DNA of 64,000 nucleotides from Streptosporangium lutulentum (GTDB taxonomy: Bacteria; Actinomycetota; Actinomycetes; Streptosporangiales; Streptosporangiaceae): NCBI RefSeq assembly GCF_030811455.1, contig NZ_JAUSQU010000001.1, positions 4,774,001 through 4,838,000 of the forward strand, in the 5' to 3' direction. Positions 36,218 to 45,210 of the stretch are shown here, piece by piece. Below the pieces are notes generated by a model. That model worked only from the letters and a program-made list of their open reading frames with translations. It had not been told where the DNA came from and ran no database searches. Position numbers and translations under genes: made by a program. The number at the start of each line of letters is the position of its first letter. The first letter of the stretch is position 1.

Positions 36218-37420
36218 TCAGCCCTCCAGCTTGTACTCCTGGAGGGAGCCGGCCAGCTGGACGGCGAGCTCCTCGGCGTCGAGGCGCCGCTCGATCTGCT
36301 TGAGATCCGCGACCTTGGCGGCCAGCTCGACACGGCGAGGGGCGAGGAGGGTGCAGCAGTCCTCGTCGGGAAGCTCGGAGATCTCCAGGGTGCCGATGCG
36401 GCGGGCCTCCGCCATGATCTCGATCTTGTCGAAGGCGATGAGCGGGCGCAGGATCGGCATGTCGACCGCGTCGTCCTGGGCGGTGATGTTCTGCAGGGTC
36501 TGGGAGGAGACCTGGCCGAGAGAGTCACCGGTGATCAGAGCCCCGGCGCGGAGCCGGCGGGCGACCTCCTCCGCGGTCTTGAGCATCAGGCGGCGCTGAG
36601 CGATGACCGCCAGACGCTCCTGGCCGGAGGCCTTGATGGACTGCTGCGCCTTGCCGAAGGGGACGACCCACAGCCGGGACTTGCCCTGGAACTTGTCCAG
36701 TGCCCGGGCCAGCGCGTACGCCTTGTAGATGGACTCCGACGTGGTGAACGGGATGCCGGAGAAGTGCAGGAAGTCGACCCGCATGCCGCGGCGCATCATC
36801 CGGTAGGCCGCCACCGGGGAGTCGATGCCGCCGGACATCAGGACGAGGCCCCGGCCGCTGCTGCCGACGGGCAGCCCGCCCTGGCCCGGCATCCCGCCGG
36901 TGAAGACGAACGCCTCGTCGCGATCGACCTCGATGGAGACCACGAGTCCGGGGTTCTTCAGGTCGACCGGCAGGCCGTAGATGTCGTTGAGCTCTCCGCC
37001 GACCGAGCGGTCCAGTTGCATCGAGGTCAGCGGGAAGCGCTTGTCGCGGCGGCGTGAACGAACCGCGAAGGAGACGCCGCGCTTGACGTCGTCGCGGTCG
37101 GCCAGCAGTTCGATCGCGGCCTTGGTGATCGCCGAGGGGTCTTTGGCGACCTTCCAGGCCCGGTGGATCCAGAGCAGGCCGGGGACGTAGGTGACGCGCT
37201 CGGCGACCGCGTCGGCGATCTCGACGCCGGTGCCCTCGGGGAGGAAGAGCGCGATGACCCCGTGGCGCTGCCGCACGTCGACCTTGACGCCGATGTCCTT
37301 CAGGGCGGCCTTGAGGTTGGCCTGCAGTCTCTGCTCGAAGAGCTCTCGATTGTTTCCCTTGAGGACGACCTCGCCCAGTTTGAGCAGAACGCAGGGCTCG
37401 CCCAGGGCGGACATGGTCAT
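36218..37420 (-). CDS. thiI: tRNA 4-thiouridine synthase ThiI, without rhodanese domain
   Basis: A 400-aa protein with the ferredoxin-like and THUMP domains (about 1-170; KLGEVVLKGNNRELFEQRL, RRRDKRFPLTSMQLDRSVG) and a PP-loop adenylation domain (LVLMSGGIDSPVAAYRMMRRG near residue 190). It ends at EYKLEG and lacks the C-terminal rhodanese domain that in E. coli ThiI carries the sulfur for thiamine thiazole synthesis. It should therefore adenylate U8 of tRNA, and any link to the thi genes here is doubtful. ATG 37420 has GGAGG 7 nt upstream. Confidence 0.92.
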   Translation of the reverse strand: MTMSALGEPCVLLKLGEVVLKGNNRELFEQRLQANLKAALKDIGVKVDVRQRHGVIALFLPEGTGVEIADAVAERVTYVPGLLWIHRAWKVAKDPSAITKAAIELLADRDDVKRGVSFAVRSRRRDKRFPLTSMQLDRSVGGELNDIYGLPVDLKNPGLVVSIEVDRDEAFVFTGGMPGQGGLPVGSSGRGLVLMSGGIDSPVAAYRMMRRGMRVDFLHFSGIPFTTSESIYKAYALARALDKFQGKSRLWVVPFGKAQQSIKASGQERLAVIAQRRLMLKTAEEVARRLRAGALITGDSLGQVSSQTLQNITAQDDAVDMPILRPLIAFDKIEIMAEARRIGTLEISELPDEDCCTLLAPRRVELAAKVADLKQIERRLDAEELAVQLAGSLQEYKLEG

Positions 37421-37525
37421 GGTGCAACCTCCGGTGGAACTTCGAGGGGAAAGCGGAACCATCGTCAAGTGTCTCGTGGGACCACCTAAAGACAACGTCT
37501 CGACCTCGTTACTTTAGTAGGCCCC

Positions 37526-37786
37526 GTGACCACCGGAGCCCTGCTCGACGACGGACCGGAGGGATTCCGGGCGCCCGTGCCCCCCGGGACGCGCCCGGAC
37601 CCGGCGTCGTGCGACCCCCTCGAACGCCGTCCGCGGCCGGGCCCCGTGACCCGGCGGACGCGGGTCCGCGCGGTCATCGGGCCCGGTGGACGCGAGTTCC
37701 CGGACAGGTCACGCGGACCGGTGAACGGGGTCGCGCGACGGCCTCGCGTCCGGCTCGGCGGACCCGCGAAAAACGCGATCCGGTGA
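37526..37786 (+). CDS. Small Arg/Pro-rich hypothetical protein, possibly leaderless
   Basis: An 86-codon ORF from GTG 37526. TTTAGT lies 7 nt before the start, the same leaderless pattern as in several genes here. G/C at third codon positions is about 85% by my count, and a perfect hairpin follows 10 nt after the stop. The product is basic and low in complexity, with no domain, signal peptide or membrane segment. I do not recognise it; it could be chance in GC-rich DNA. Confidence 0.35.
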   Translation: MTTGALLDDGPEGFRAPVPPGTRPDPASCDPLERRPRPGPVTRRTRVRAVIGPGGREFPDRSRGPVNGVARRPRVRLGGPAKNAIR

Positions 37787-37796
37787 CGCACAGCGA

Positions 37797-37832
37797 AGCT
37801 CCGCCGACGAACGGTCGTTCGTCGGCGGAGCT
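37797..37832 (+). terminator. Perfect 16-bp hairpin after the small ORF
   Basis: A 16-bp stem (37797-37812 with 37817-37832) and GGTC loop, with no T run. No other gene ends nearby, so it argues that something on the plus strand ends here. Confidence 0.65.
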
Positions 37833-38237
37833 GAAGATCATGCACTTTCCGGGGTCGCGGTACGCGTGGCGAGCCCGCGTTCACCCCGGGGTCGGCCGGG
37901 TTCGCGCGGCCCGTCCTCCGCCGGGCCCACGAGGTCGATCTGCTTCGACGGCCGCGTGCGGCACCGGGTTCGATTCCGCCGCCTCTCGCGGGCGGCTCCC
38001 GTTCGGCGGAGACGACGGCGGAGGTCTCAGCCCGGTCGATTCCGTCGGGCATCCCGGCGACGGCGACGCGATCGACCACACGTGAGGATCATCGATGTCC
38101 TCGCGGGCCGATCTCACAACCGTTTTCCCGCGAGCGCTCCGGCGGCATCGCCGTGAACGGCGCCGGTCCTCTGCCCGATTTCCGGTCCGGCCCTTCCCGG
38201 GCCGGCCGGAAAGATGTTCGAATTAACTGGCGAATTT

Positions 38238-38621
38238 CTAGTTGTTATTGTTGTTGTTATTGTTGTTCCCGCCACCGCCATTGTTGTTATTGTTATTGTT
38301 GTTGTTCCCCCCTCCATTGTTGTTATTGTTGTTGTTATTATTGTTCCCGCGTCCACCGTTGTTGTTATTGTTGTTATTGTTGTTGTTTGCACGTCCTCCG
38401 TTGTTGTTATTGTTGTTGTTATTGTTGTTGTTCCTTCTTTCCCTGCACCTGTCGGGGTTCCTGGCGTTACGGCAGGGTCTCTGGACGAGAGCGGTGCTCG
38501 TGCTGCTGGAAGCCTGCGCCGGGGTGCCGGCGACGGCGGCCTGAGCCGGCATCGTCACCGGAACGACGAGGGCCGAAGCCACCATCGCACCGGCCGCGAG
38601 AGCGTTTCTGATCTTGGACAT
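38238..38621 (-). CDS. Secreted poly-asparagine repeat protein
   Basis: A 127-aa preprotein. The signal peptide (MSKIRNALAAGAMVASALVV...AQA) has a likely cleavage near residue 29. A short basic segment with two Cys (RPCRNARNPDRCRERR) follows, then a tail of about 65 residues made of five blocks of 9-11 consecutive Asn separated by GGRA, GGRG, GGG and GGGG. ATG 38621 has GGAG 8 nt upstream. Asn is encoded by mixed AAC and AAT, so the coding DNA is far poorer in G+C than its surroundings. I know no function; a disordered or amyloid-prone cell-surface or spore-surface role is a guess. Confidence 0.8.
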   Translation of the reverse strand: MSKIRNALAAGAMVASALVVPVTMPAQAAVAGTPAQASSSTSTALVQRPCRNARNPDRCRERRNNNNNNNNNNNGGRANNNNNNNNNNGGRGNNNNNNNNNNGGGNNNNNNNNNGGGGNNNNNNNNN

Positions 38622-39212
38622 GCGAATCACTCCACGTCATGTCGATTGGAGCATGGGCGACGACCGACGACACGACGTCGAATCGGTATCGCAAGAACGC
38701 CCGGCATAAAGCCGGACATGAATTCCACGCTAGTTGCAGAGCACCTGGGGAGTCGTATCACGGAGGCAAAGCTCCCCGTTCGGGGGGATTACTCTTCACT
38801 TCCAGCCAAAAACGGAGAGCTATCACATAATTACCCTGGGTTATACATATTCCCGTGTACCCTCTTTTTCAGAGGCTCCTCGACCCCAACGTTGAATATC
38901 CCGCAAGTCACCACCGCGTGACCGGTATCCCGCCGGGAGCGGCGTCCGATGAACGTTTGGACTTCTCCATGTGTTTTCTTGCACTCCGGCGGGACGAAAA
39001 GCCGCCGCGCGGCTCACTCCGTCCGGAACACATGACGGTCAGCAGAAGGTGGCCATCGGTGGCGCGGTCCCGCCGGGCGACCTGACGACGGTCCCGCCGT
39101 CCCTGTCGCGACGACCACCGCGACCCGGGACGGCGACGCCGGTTCAGGCGGGATCCCGGCGCCGGCGCGCCCCGGTGGGGCCGGCGAACGGCAGCGACCG
39201 CCTCGGTGGGGC
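38622..39212. other. A/T-richer intergenic region upstream of the poly-Asn gene
   Basis: About 590 bases without a supported gene, noticeably A/T-rich between 38690 and 38900. It contains a small CCGGC/GCCGG hairpin (38701-38715) and a GGGGAG...CTCCCC pairing at about 38748-38780. It probably holds the promoter and a structured leader of the poly-Asn gene (minus strand); no known riboswitch pattern could be fitted. Confidence 0.4.
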
Positions 39213-39851
39213 CTACGGTTCGTCGAGGCCCTGCTCGATGGCGTAACGGACGAGTTCCACCCGGTTGTGAAGCTGCAGTTTGTTCAGCGTGTTCTGGACG
39301 TGGTTCTGCACGGTCCGATGGGACAGGACGAGCCGTTCGGCGATCTGCTTGTAGGACAGGCCCTTGGCGACCAGGCGGAGCACCTCGGTCTCCCTGTCGG
39401 TCAGGCGGGGCGCCACCTCGGGAGCGGGCTGGGCGGCCAGTCTCCGGTACTCCCCCAGGACGAGCCCCGCCAGCCCGGGGGTGAACACCGCGTCGCCCTC
39501 GGCGGTGCGCCTGACCGCCTCAAGAAACTCCTCCTTGCTCGCGGATTTCAGCAGATACCCTGACGCGCCCGCCTTGACCGCCGCCAGCACGTCGTCCTGC
39601 TCGCCGCTGGCCGACAGCACGAGCACCCGGGGCGGCGCCTCCGACGCCGCCAGCCCTCTGGCCACCTCCACCCCTGACAGGTCCGGCAGCTGCAGGTCCA
39701 GCACGACCAGCTCGGGCCGGACCGCCGCCGCCACCCGGACCGCCTGCCGTCCCTCCCCGACCGCGGCCACGACCTCGTAGCCGGCCTCGGTCAGATCCCT
39801 GGCCAGCCCGTCCCGCCACATCGGATGGTCGTCCACCACCATCACTCGCAT
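39213..39851 (-). CDS. NarL/LuxR-type response regulator, MacR-like
   Basis: A 212-aa regulator. The receiver domain (1-118) has VVDDHPMW, the phosphoacceptor Asp in LVVLDLQLPDLSG and KAGASGYLLKSAS. The LuxR HTH (about 148-205) has LTDRETEVLRLVAKGLSYKQIAERLVLSHRTVQNHVQNTLNKL. ATG 39851 has GGGAG 5 nt upstream. The histidine kinase gene ends 13 nt upstream, forming one operon. Together with a phosphofructokinase next door, this matches the Streptomyces macRS locus, which affects development and antibiotic production; the orthology is inferred. Confidence 0.92.
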   Translation of the reverse strand: MRVMVVDDHPMWRDGLARDLTEAGYEVVAAVGEGRQAVRVAAAVRPELVVLDLQLPDLSGVEVARGLAASEAPPRVLVLSASGEQDDVLAAVKAGASGYLLKSASKEEFLEAVRRTAEGDAVFTPGLAGLVLGEYRRLAAQPAPEVAPRLTDRETEVLRLVAKGLSYKQIAERLVLSHRTVQNHVQNTLNKLQLHNRVELVRYAIEQGLDEP

Positions 39852-39864
39852 CCGAACTCCCTGA

Positions 39865-40974
39865 TCAAAAGTCAGCCGGCACCGACATCTCGACCTCGGT
39901 GCCCCCACCGGGGCCGGATACCACGGTGACCGTACCGCCGATATCGGCGATACGTCCCCTGATGGACTGGGCGACGCCGAGCCGGCCGTCAGCCTCGGCG
40001 GCCTCCAGACGGCCCGGGGAGATGCCCGGCCCCTCGTCCCTGACGGTCACGGTGATCACGCCGCCGTCACTCTCGGCGAAGATCCAGGCCGGGGCCTGCG
40101 CCCCGCAGTGCCGGACGACGTTGTCCAGAGCCGCGCCGACGGCCGCGGCCATCTCCCCCGCGACGGCCGCGGGCAGGGTCAGCGGGGTCGCCGGAGCCGA
40201 GACGGTGACGGAGGCCGAGCCGTACCTCTGGAGCAGGGCGCGCAGGTCGGCGGTGCCGGCGACGGGCGCCTCGGGGCGGATCCTGACCAGCTCGCGCAGC
40301 GCGGCCTCCTGCTCACCCGCGAGCCTGCCCAGCTCGGCCGCCTCTCCGCCCAGCTCCTGGCCGCGCCGCTGGACCAGGGCGAGCACCTGGAGCACCGAGT
40401 CGTGGATGCCCCGGGCGAGCCGCTCCCGCTCGCGCCCCGCGACCTCCAGCTCGATCGCCTGCTGCATGCGCTCCTCCGCCTGCTTGGTCAGCCGGGCGGC
40501 GTGCCCGACCACCACGCCGGCGAGGAAGAGCAGCACGGTCCCGTTGACCGGCAGCTTCTCGAAGTCCAGCCCACCGGCTCCGCGCAGCCACAGGTCGGCC
40601 AGTGAGACGATCAGGGCCGCCGCGGCTCCCGCCCGCCGACCGCCGTACACGCCCCACGCCAGCACCGCACCGCCCATCCAGGTCGCGGTGATCGGCAGGC
40701 TGTCCTGCTGGTAGGCGCCCTGCACGAGCGGGGTGGTGAGCAGGCAGCCCAGGGTCACGAGCATGTCGGCGGCGAGCAGCGGCCGGCCGCGGAACTCCTC
40801 GACGGAGTAGACGAAGATCGTCGCCATGGTCCACAGCGCCATGACGCCGATCACCAGCCAGCCGATCACCGGGCGCGCGTATCCTCCGGCGCCGACGAGC
40901 AGGGCCGCCGCGTACGCGAGGGACGCGACGCGGAAGACCGCGATCGCCCGCCAGAACGATCCGTCGATCCCCAT
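39865..40974 (-). CDS. Sensor histidine kinase, MacS-like
   Basis: A 369-aa HisKA_3-type kinase. The N-terminal membrane sensor (about 1-170) has five to six hydrophobic segments. The dimerisation and phosphoacceptor helix is GRERERLARGIHDSVLQVLALVQ, with the phosphorylated His in GIHDSV. The HATPase domain (about 275-369) has ALDNVVRHCG, VRDEGPGI and GRLGVAQSIRGR. It should phosphorylate the adjacent LuxR-type regulator. The signal is unknown. Confidence 0.92.
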   Translation of the reverse strand: MGIDGSFWRAIAVFRVASLAYAAALLVGAGGYARPVIGWLVIGVMALWTMATIFVYSVEEFRGRPLLAADMLVTLGCLLTTPLVQGAYQQDSLPITATWMGGAVLAWGVYGGRRAGAAAALIVSLADLWLRGAGGLDFEKLPVNGTVLLFLAGVVVGHAARLTKQAEERMQQAIELEVAGRERERLARGIHDSVLQVLALVQRRGQELGGEAAELGRLAGEQEAALRELVRIRPEAPVAGTADLRALLQRYGSASVTVSAPATPLTLPAAVAGEMAAAVGAALDNVVRHCGAQAPAWIFAESDGGVITVTVRDEGPGISPGRLEAAEADGRLGVAQSIRGRIADIGGTVTVVSGPGGGTEVEMSVPADF

Positions 40975-41133
40975 CGCCAGCCGCCCCTGTCCTCCGGCAC
41001 GCCGACGCGGCCCTCACCGTTTCATGATGTACGGCCCGCGCCGCCCGCGAGCGGCTTCGCCGGGGCGCAGATCATACCGGTGAGGATCCGCCCGCGATCG
41101 GGAGGCGGGGGCCGGGCGCCCGCGACGCGCTCG

Positions 41134-41163
41134 CGGCCGTGAGGGGACCTCCCCCCACGGCCG
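41134..41163 (-). terminator. Terminator after the phosphofructokinase gene
   Basis: A 13-bp stem with one A-C mismatch (41134-41146 with 41151-41163) and a 4-nt loop, 21 nt beyond the minus-strand stop at 41185. Confidence 0.6.
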
Positions 41164-41184
41164 GGACCTCATCTTCCGGGCCTG

Positions 41185-42210
41185 TCAGCCGAAGAAGACC
41201 TCGGCCTCCTCGTAGCGGCCGGGCGGAACGGTCTTGAGCTCCTTGGTGGCCTCGGCGAGGCCGACCCTCACGATGTCGGTGCCCTGCAGCGCGACCATGA
41301 CGCCGAAGTCGCCGTCGTGGACCGCGTCGATGGCCTGCAGACCGAACCGGGTGGCCAGCACCCGGTCGAAGGCCGTGGGCGTGCCGCCGCGCTGGATGTG
41401 GCCGAGCACGGTGGTGCGGGCCTCCTTGCCGGTCCGCTTCTCGATCTCCTTGGCGAGCATCTCGCCGATCCCGCCCAGGCGCACGTGCCCGAAGGAGTCG
41501 AGCTCGCCCGCCTGCAGCGCCATCTGCCCCTCCACCGGGTGGGCGCCCTCGGCGACCACGATGATCGGCGCGTACCGGGTCTTGAAGCGGGACTCGACGT
41601 AGGCGCAGACCCGGTCGATGTCGAAGGGCTTCTCCGGGATGAGGATGACGTTGGCGCCGCCGGCCATGCCCGCGTGCAGGGCGATCCAGCCCGCGTGGCG
41701 GCCCATGACCTCGCAGATCAGCGCGCGGTGGTGGGACTCGGCGGTGGTGTGCAGCCGGTCGATCGCCTCGACGGCGATGTTGACGGCCGTGTCGAAGCCG
41801 AAGGTGTAGTCGGTGGCGTTGAGGTCGTTGTCGATCGTCTTGGGCACGCCGACGACCTTCACGCCCTTGTCGAAGAGCTGCTTGGCGACTCCGAGGGTGT
41901 CTTCACCGCCGATCGCGATCAGCGCGTCTACCCCTCCCGCCGCCAGGTTCTCCTTGATCTTCTCAACGCCGCCGTCAATCTTGATGGGGTTGGTCCGCGA
42001 CGAGCCGAGGATCGTGCCGCCGCGCGGCAGGATGCCCCGCACCGCCTGGACGTCCAGCGGCATGGTGTCGCCCTCGAGCGGGCCTCGCCAGCCGTCACGA
42101 AACCCGACGAACTCATGTCCGTGGACGGTCACGCCTTTGCGCACGACGGCGCGGATAACGGCGTTCAGGCCGGGGCAGTCGCCGCCCCCGGTTAGCACTC
42201 CGATACGCAT
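41185..42210 (-). CDS. 6-Phosphofructokinase with pyrophosphate-type active site
   Basis: A 341-aa group III PFK phosphorylating fructose 6-phosphate. Motifs: GVLTGGGDCPGLNAVIR at the N-terminus, GGTILGSSRTNP, and the catalytic PKTIDNDL (Asp at 127/129 region). The two residues that distinguish phosphodonors are Asp104 (in GGEDT) and Lys124 (in PKTIDND). Asp at 104 is characteristic of PPi-dependent enzymes, as in Amycolatopsis methanolica, whereas ATP enzymes have Gly. ATG 42210 follows GGAGG. It is next to the MacRS-like genes, as in Streptomyces. Confidence 0.93.
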   Translation of the reverse strand: MRIGVLTGGGDCPGLNAVIRAVVRKGVTVHGHEFVGFRDGWRGPLEGDTMPLDVQAVRGILPRGGTILGSSRTNPIKIDGGVEKIKENLAAGGVDALIAIGGEDTLGVAKQLFDKGVKVVGVPKTIDNDLNATDYTFGFDTAVNIAVEAIDRLHTTAESHHRALICEVMGRHAGWIALHAGMAGGANVILIPEKPFDIDRVCAYVESRFKTRYAPIIVVAEGAHPVEGQMALQAGELDSFGHVRLGGIGEMLAKEIEKRTGKEARTTVLGHIQRGGTPTAFDRVLATRFGLQAIDAVHDGDFGVMVALQGTDIVRVGLAEATKELKTVPPGRYEEAEVFFG

Positions 42211-42474
42211 GGCATCCTCCGGTGTGATGGTTCCGAGACAAGACGGCAAGACTAAGCGTCATGATGTGTCCGGCGGGCGATTTCTGCCGCCGCCGCAACG
42301 CATTCTGCCTTCAGAGCGGGCCAATGGTCTAGACCAAATCGAGTGCGTCCTCACATGTCCGTTCCGGTGATCGGCACCGGACGGACGCGGGCGCCTCGCT
42401 CGCCGTGACCGCGAACCCGGCCTACCTGTGACCTAACGCTTCCATGGGCCGTCCGGTTCCGAACCGCTTCCCAT

Positions 42475-44007
42475 TCAACGATCCCACGCGTCGTCCAGCC
42501 CCAGGGGCCCGAGGTTGTCCCGGGCCGGATGGAGACGCCCGGCGGGGCCCGCGGCGAAGGTTCTCAGGAGGTTCGTGGTGGCTCTGCGGACGAAGGCCGC
42601 CGCCCGGCCGGTGACGCCGTGGCCGCAGCGGGCGCCACGCAGCGCGCACACCCAGCGCATGGTGCCCGAGGTGAACACCGCGGCACCGCTCGGCACGGTG
42701 TAGTAGGCGCTGTGCGCGAGCGTGGACCGGCCGCCGCAGTTGACGGGAGAGATCGCCAGGACCTCCATCGGACGGGGTGCGCCGGGAAAGACCTTGTCCG
42801 TCTCCACCCCCGCCATGCCGGGGAAGGCGGTGCCGCGCCTGACCCCGGTCCCCTTGAAGATCCAGTGGCGGGGGCTGTGGACCACGTAGGCGGCCTCGGC
42901 GGGGAAGCAGTCGTACATCGGGCCGGTCAGCGAGCTCTCCGGCTCGCTCTCACGCCACAGGCGGGTTCCGGGGTCCCCGTCGCCCTTGTCGCAGACGACC
43001 AGGCGGCCCCGGCCCAGCGGCGTCCCGGCGAAGCGGACCCGCCAGTAGACGGCGTTGGCGCCGAGGAAGGCGAGGTTGGTGCCGCGATCGCGGGCGGCCT
43101 CGACGGTACGCCGCATGCGCGCCGACCAGTACTCGTCGTGGCCCAGCGAGACCAGTCCCCTGGCGCCGTCGAGAATGTGCGGATCCTCATCGAGCTCCAG
43201 GTTCGTGACGTAGGCGAGCGGAACGCCGCTGCGTTCGGCGACCTCGATGGCGTCGCGCTCCATGTCCAGGAAGAGCCGGGCTCCGGAGGTGTCGTAGGGG
43301 CGGTCGAAGCTGACCGCCCGGGATCTGTCCTCGAAACCGCCGGGCCCCGTGTAGAGGCTGCGGCCGCCCCAGTCGTTGTAGGCCTGCCAGGTGGTGACCG
43401 CGTTGACGACGACCAGGCGGCCCCGGGTGGAGGCGGACCTGACGGTGAGGGGGACGTAGCGCCCGGCTCCGGCGCCGGTGTCCAGCCGCAGGAGGTAGGA
43501 GCCCTCGGGCCAGCCGTCGGTGTCCACCTCCGGCCCCGGCCTCCAGTGGGCGGCGGTCACCGTGCGGGTGGCGGCGATCGTCTCGGGCGGGGCCTGCCTC
43601 CTGCCCCGCAGGGACGGCGACTGCCACACCTTCCTGGCCCCGGCCCCGCCGTACCAGCCCACCCGGAAGGCCCGCACGGTGTAGCGGGCGGCCGTGGTCG
43701 AGACGTAGAGCCGGAAACTCTCCCCCGGCAGCACGCTCACCCGGTCGGCGAAGCCCTCGATCTCGTGCTCCGCGCCGCGTTCGCGCACCCGCCAGCGCGG
43801 GTCACCCCTTCGGGCGTTCTCCGCCGAGGTGGCGGAACCGTCCACCGTGGACGGCGCCGCGGGCCGTGCCGCGGACGGTGCCGCGGACGGTGCCGCGGGC
43901 GGGCGGGGAGGCCCGCCCGCGGGACGGACGGCGGTGCATCCGGCGACCAGCAGCGTCACCGTCAGGGCGGCCGGCCAGGTGGACATTCGGTGCATGGGCA
44001 CCAGCAT
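42475..44007 (-). CDS. Lipoprotein with N,N-dimethylformamidase large-subunit-like domain
   Basis: A 510-aa exported protein. The lipobox LLVAGC (Cys near residue 24) marks a lipoprotein. A Pro/Ala-rich linker follows, then a domain resembling the N,N-dimethylformamidase beta subunit (about 95-500): RVGWYGGAGARKVW, VVNAVTTWQAYNDWGGRSLY, VSFDRPY, GHDEYWSARMRRTVEAARDRG, LAFLGANAVYWRVRF and SPRHWIFKGTG. The real substrate of these actinobacterial exoproteins is unknown. ATGs at 44007, 43995 and 43986 are all possible starts. Confidence 0.82.
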   Translation of the reverse strand: MLVPMHRMSTWPAALTVTLLVAGCTAVRPAGGPPRPPAAPSAAPSAARPAAPSTVDGSATSAENARRGDPRWRVRERGAEHEIEGFADRVSVLPGESFRLYVSTTAARYTVRAFRVGWYGGAGARKVWQSPSLRGRRQAPPETIAATRTVTAAHWRPGPEVDTDGWPEGSYLLRLDTGAGAGRYVPLTVRSASTRGRLVVVNAVTTWQAYNDWGGRSLYTGPGGFEDRSRAVSFDRPYDTSGARLFLDMERDAIEVAERSGVPLAYVTNLELDEDPHILDGARGLVSLGHDEYWSARMRRTVEAARDRGTNLAFLGANAVYWRVRFAGTPLGRGRLVVCDKGDGDPGTRLWRESEPESSLTGPMYDCFPAEAAYVVHSPRHWIFKGTGVRRGTAFPGMAGVETDKVFPGAPRPMEVLAISPVNCGGRSTLAHSAYYTVPSGAAVFTSGTMRWVCALRGARCGHGVTGRAAAFVRRATTNLLRTFAAGPAGRLHPARDNLGPLGLDDAWDR

Positions 44008-44103
44008 GTCCGCGCGGGAAACCTCCCACAGGGGAGGCCACGGGCCTTTGGGCGGATCTTGGCGTCAGGACGGCGGAACGGGGCCTTCGGGCGGATCTCG
44101 CGA

Positions 44104-45051
44104 TCAGGACAGCGGCAGCACACACGAGGGCGTGCCGACCGCGAACACCTCTCCGCCGACCCGCGGGATCCCGTCCTTCATCGTCAGTACGGCGACGCCG
44201 TCCGAACGCTGGTTGGCCACGTACATCCTGCCGTCCGCGAGGGCGAAGTGCCGCGGCCAGTCACCGCCGCAGGGAACCTCGGAGACCCGCTCCAGATCGG
44301 GCCCGGAGAAGACCGAGATGGTGTTGGGGCCCCGGTTGGCGACGTAGACGAACCTCCCCGACACCTCCAGGTGCGAGGGATGGTTCTTCTCCTCGGCGTC
44401 ACTGGCCGCGACGGACCGGATCTCGCGCCATCCGGCGTCGTACACGCGAACCGTGCCGTCCAGCTCGCCCGCCACGTACCAGTGGTCTCCGTTCCTGGCC
44501 AGGTGCCGGGGGCCCATGCCGGCCGCGAGCCGTACCGGCCCCTCGGGATGCGGCACCACCCGGTCCGTGACCAGGTATCGGCGCACCTCGTCGGCGCCCA
44601 GATCGCTCACGTACATCACGCCGTCGGGGCCGAAGACCGTCTGGTGGGCGTGGGTGGGCTCCCCGTGGGGGAAGGTCCGCACGTCGGTGAGGAGGCCGGA
44701 CCCGTCGATGCCGTGCACGCTGACCGTGCCGTCGCCGTAGTTGGCCACGGCGAGCAGCGTGCCGGTCGGGTCGACGGCCACGTGGCAGGGCAGCGACCCC
44801 CCGCTGGGCCGCTGGGCGAGCGGGGTCAGCGCGCCGTCGGCGGCCCGCGAGAAAACGCCGACCGTGCCCTGCTCGCTCTCCCCCACGGCGTATACGACCG
44901 GGAGGTGGGGGTGCGCGGCGAGGAACGACGGGCCCGAGGCAGCCGTCTCTCCGAGCCGCTCGAGACTTCCCAGCTCGACCAGGGTGATCCCCGTCCCGGA
45001 CCCACCGGTGTCCGGGGTGTATCCACCGATGTACGCGACTTCGGCCATCAT
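44104..45051 (-). CDS. Lactonase-family seven-bladed beta-propeller protein
   Basis: A 315-aa cytosolic protein of the YbhE/6-phosphogluconolactonase type. Repeated propeller strands include YIGGYTPDTGGSGTGI, GTLLAVANYGDGTVSVHGID, THAHQTVFGPDGVMYVSDLGADEV, GPRHLA, HPSHLEVSGRFVYVANRGPNTISVF and WPRHFAL. The HxH and RH residues of the active funnel are present. True substrate unproven. It diverges from the MarR-GNAT gene and may be controlled by the same operators. Confidence 0.88.
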   Translation of the reverse strand: MMAEVAYIGGYTPDTGGSGTGITLVELGSLERLGETAASGPSFLAAHPHLPVVYAVGESEQGTVGVFSRAADGALTPLAQRPSGGSLPCHVAVDPTGTLLAVANYGDGTVSVHGIDGSGLLTDVRTFPHGEPTHAHQTVFGPDGVMYVSDLGADEVRRYLVTDRVVPHPEGPVRLAAGMGPRHLARNGDHWYVAGELDGTVRVYDAGWREIRSVAASDAEEKNHPSHLEVSGRFVYVANRGPNTISVFSGPDLERVSEVPCGGDWPRHFALADGRMYVANQRSDGVAVLTMKDGIPRVGGEVFAVGTPSCVLPLS

Positions 45052-45210
45052 GCTCCCATCATCCTGGAGACCGACATTTCATCGTCCTCAGATCATTTTC
45101 ATCAGGCTGCGAAGTTAGCGCAGCCGGACAACGGCCGGGCGCATGCTTCCCCGGTGGGACCTCCGGAAACGGGGGCTCTCGCCGGGCGGGACGCCGCGGC
45201 GGATATTTCA

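Larger units (their letters stand above)
37421..38237. other. Region between thiI and the poly-Asn gene
   Basis: About 817 bases. It holds the thiI promoter (minus), one small possible gene (37526-37786) and a strong hairpin (37797-37832). The remaining 400 bases (37833-38237), high in G+C, show no gene I can support. Confidence 0.4.

Noticed and set aside
38720..38860. Cyclic-di-AMP (ydaO) riboswitch before the poly-Asn gene
   Set aside because: Hairpins are present, but the conserved blocks of the ydaO element could not be found on either strand.
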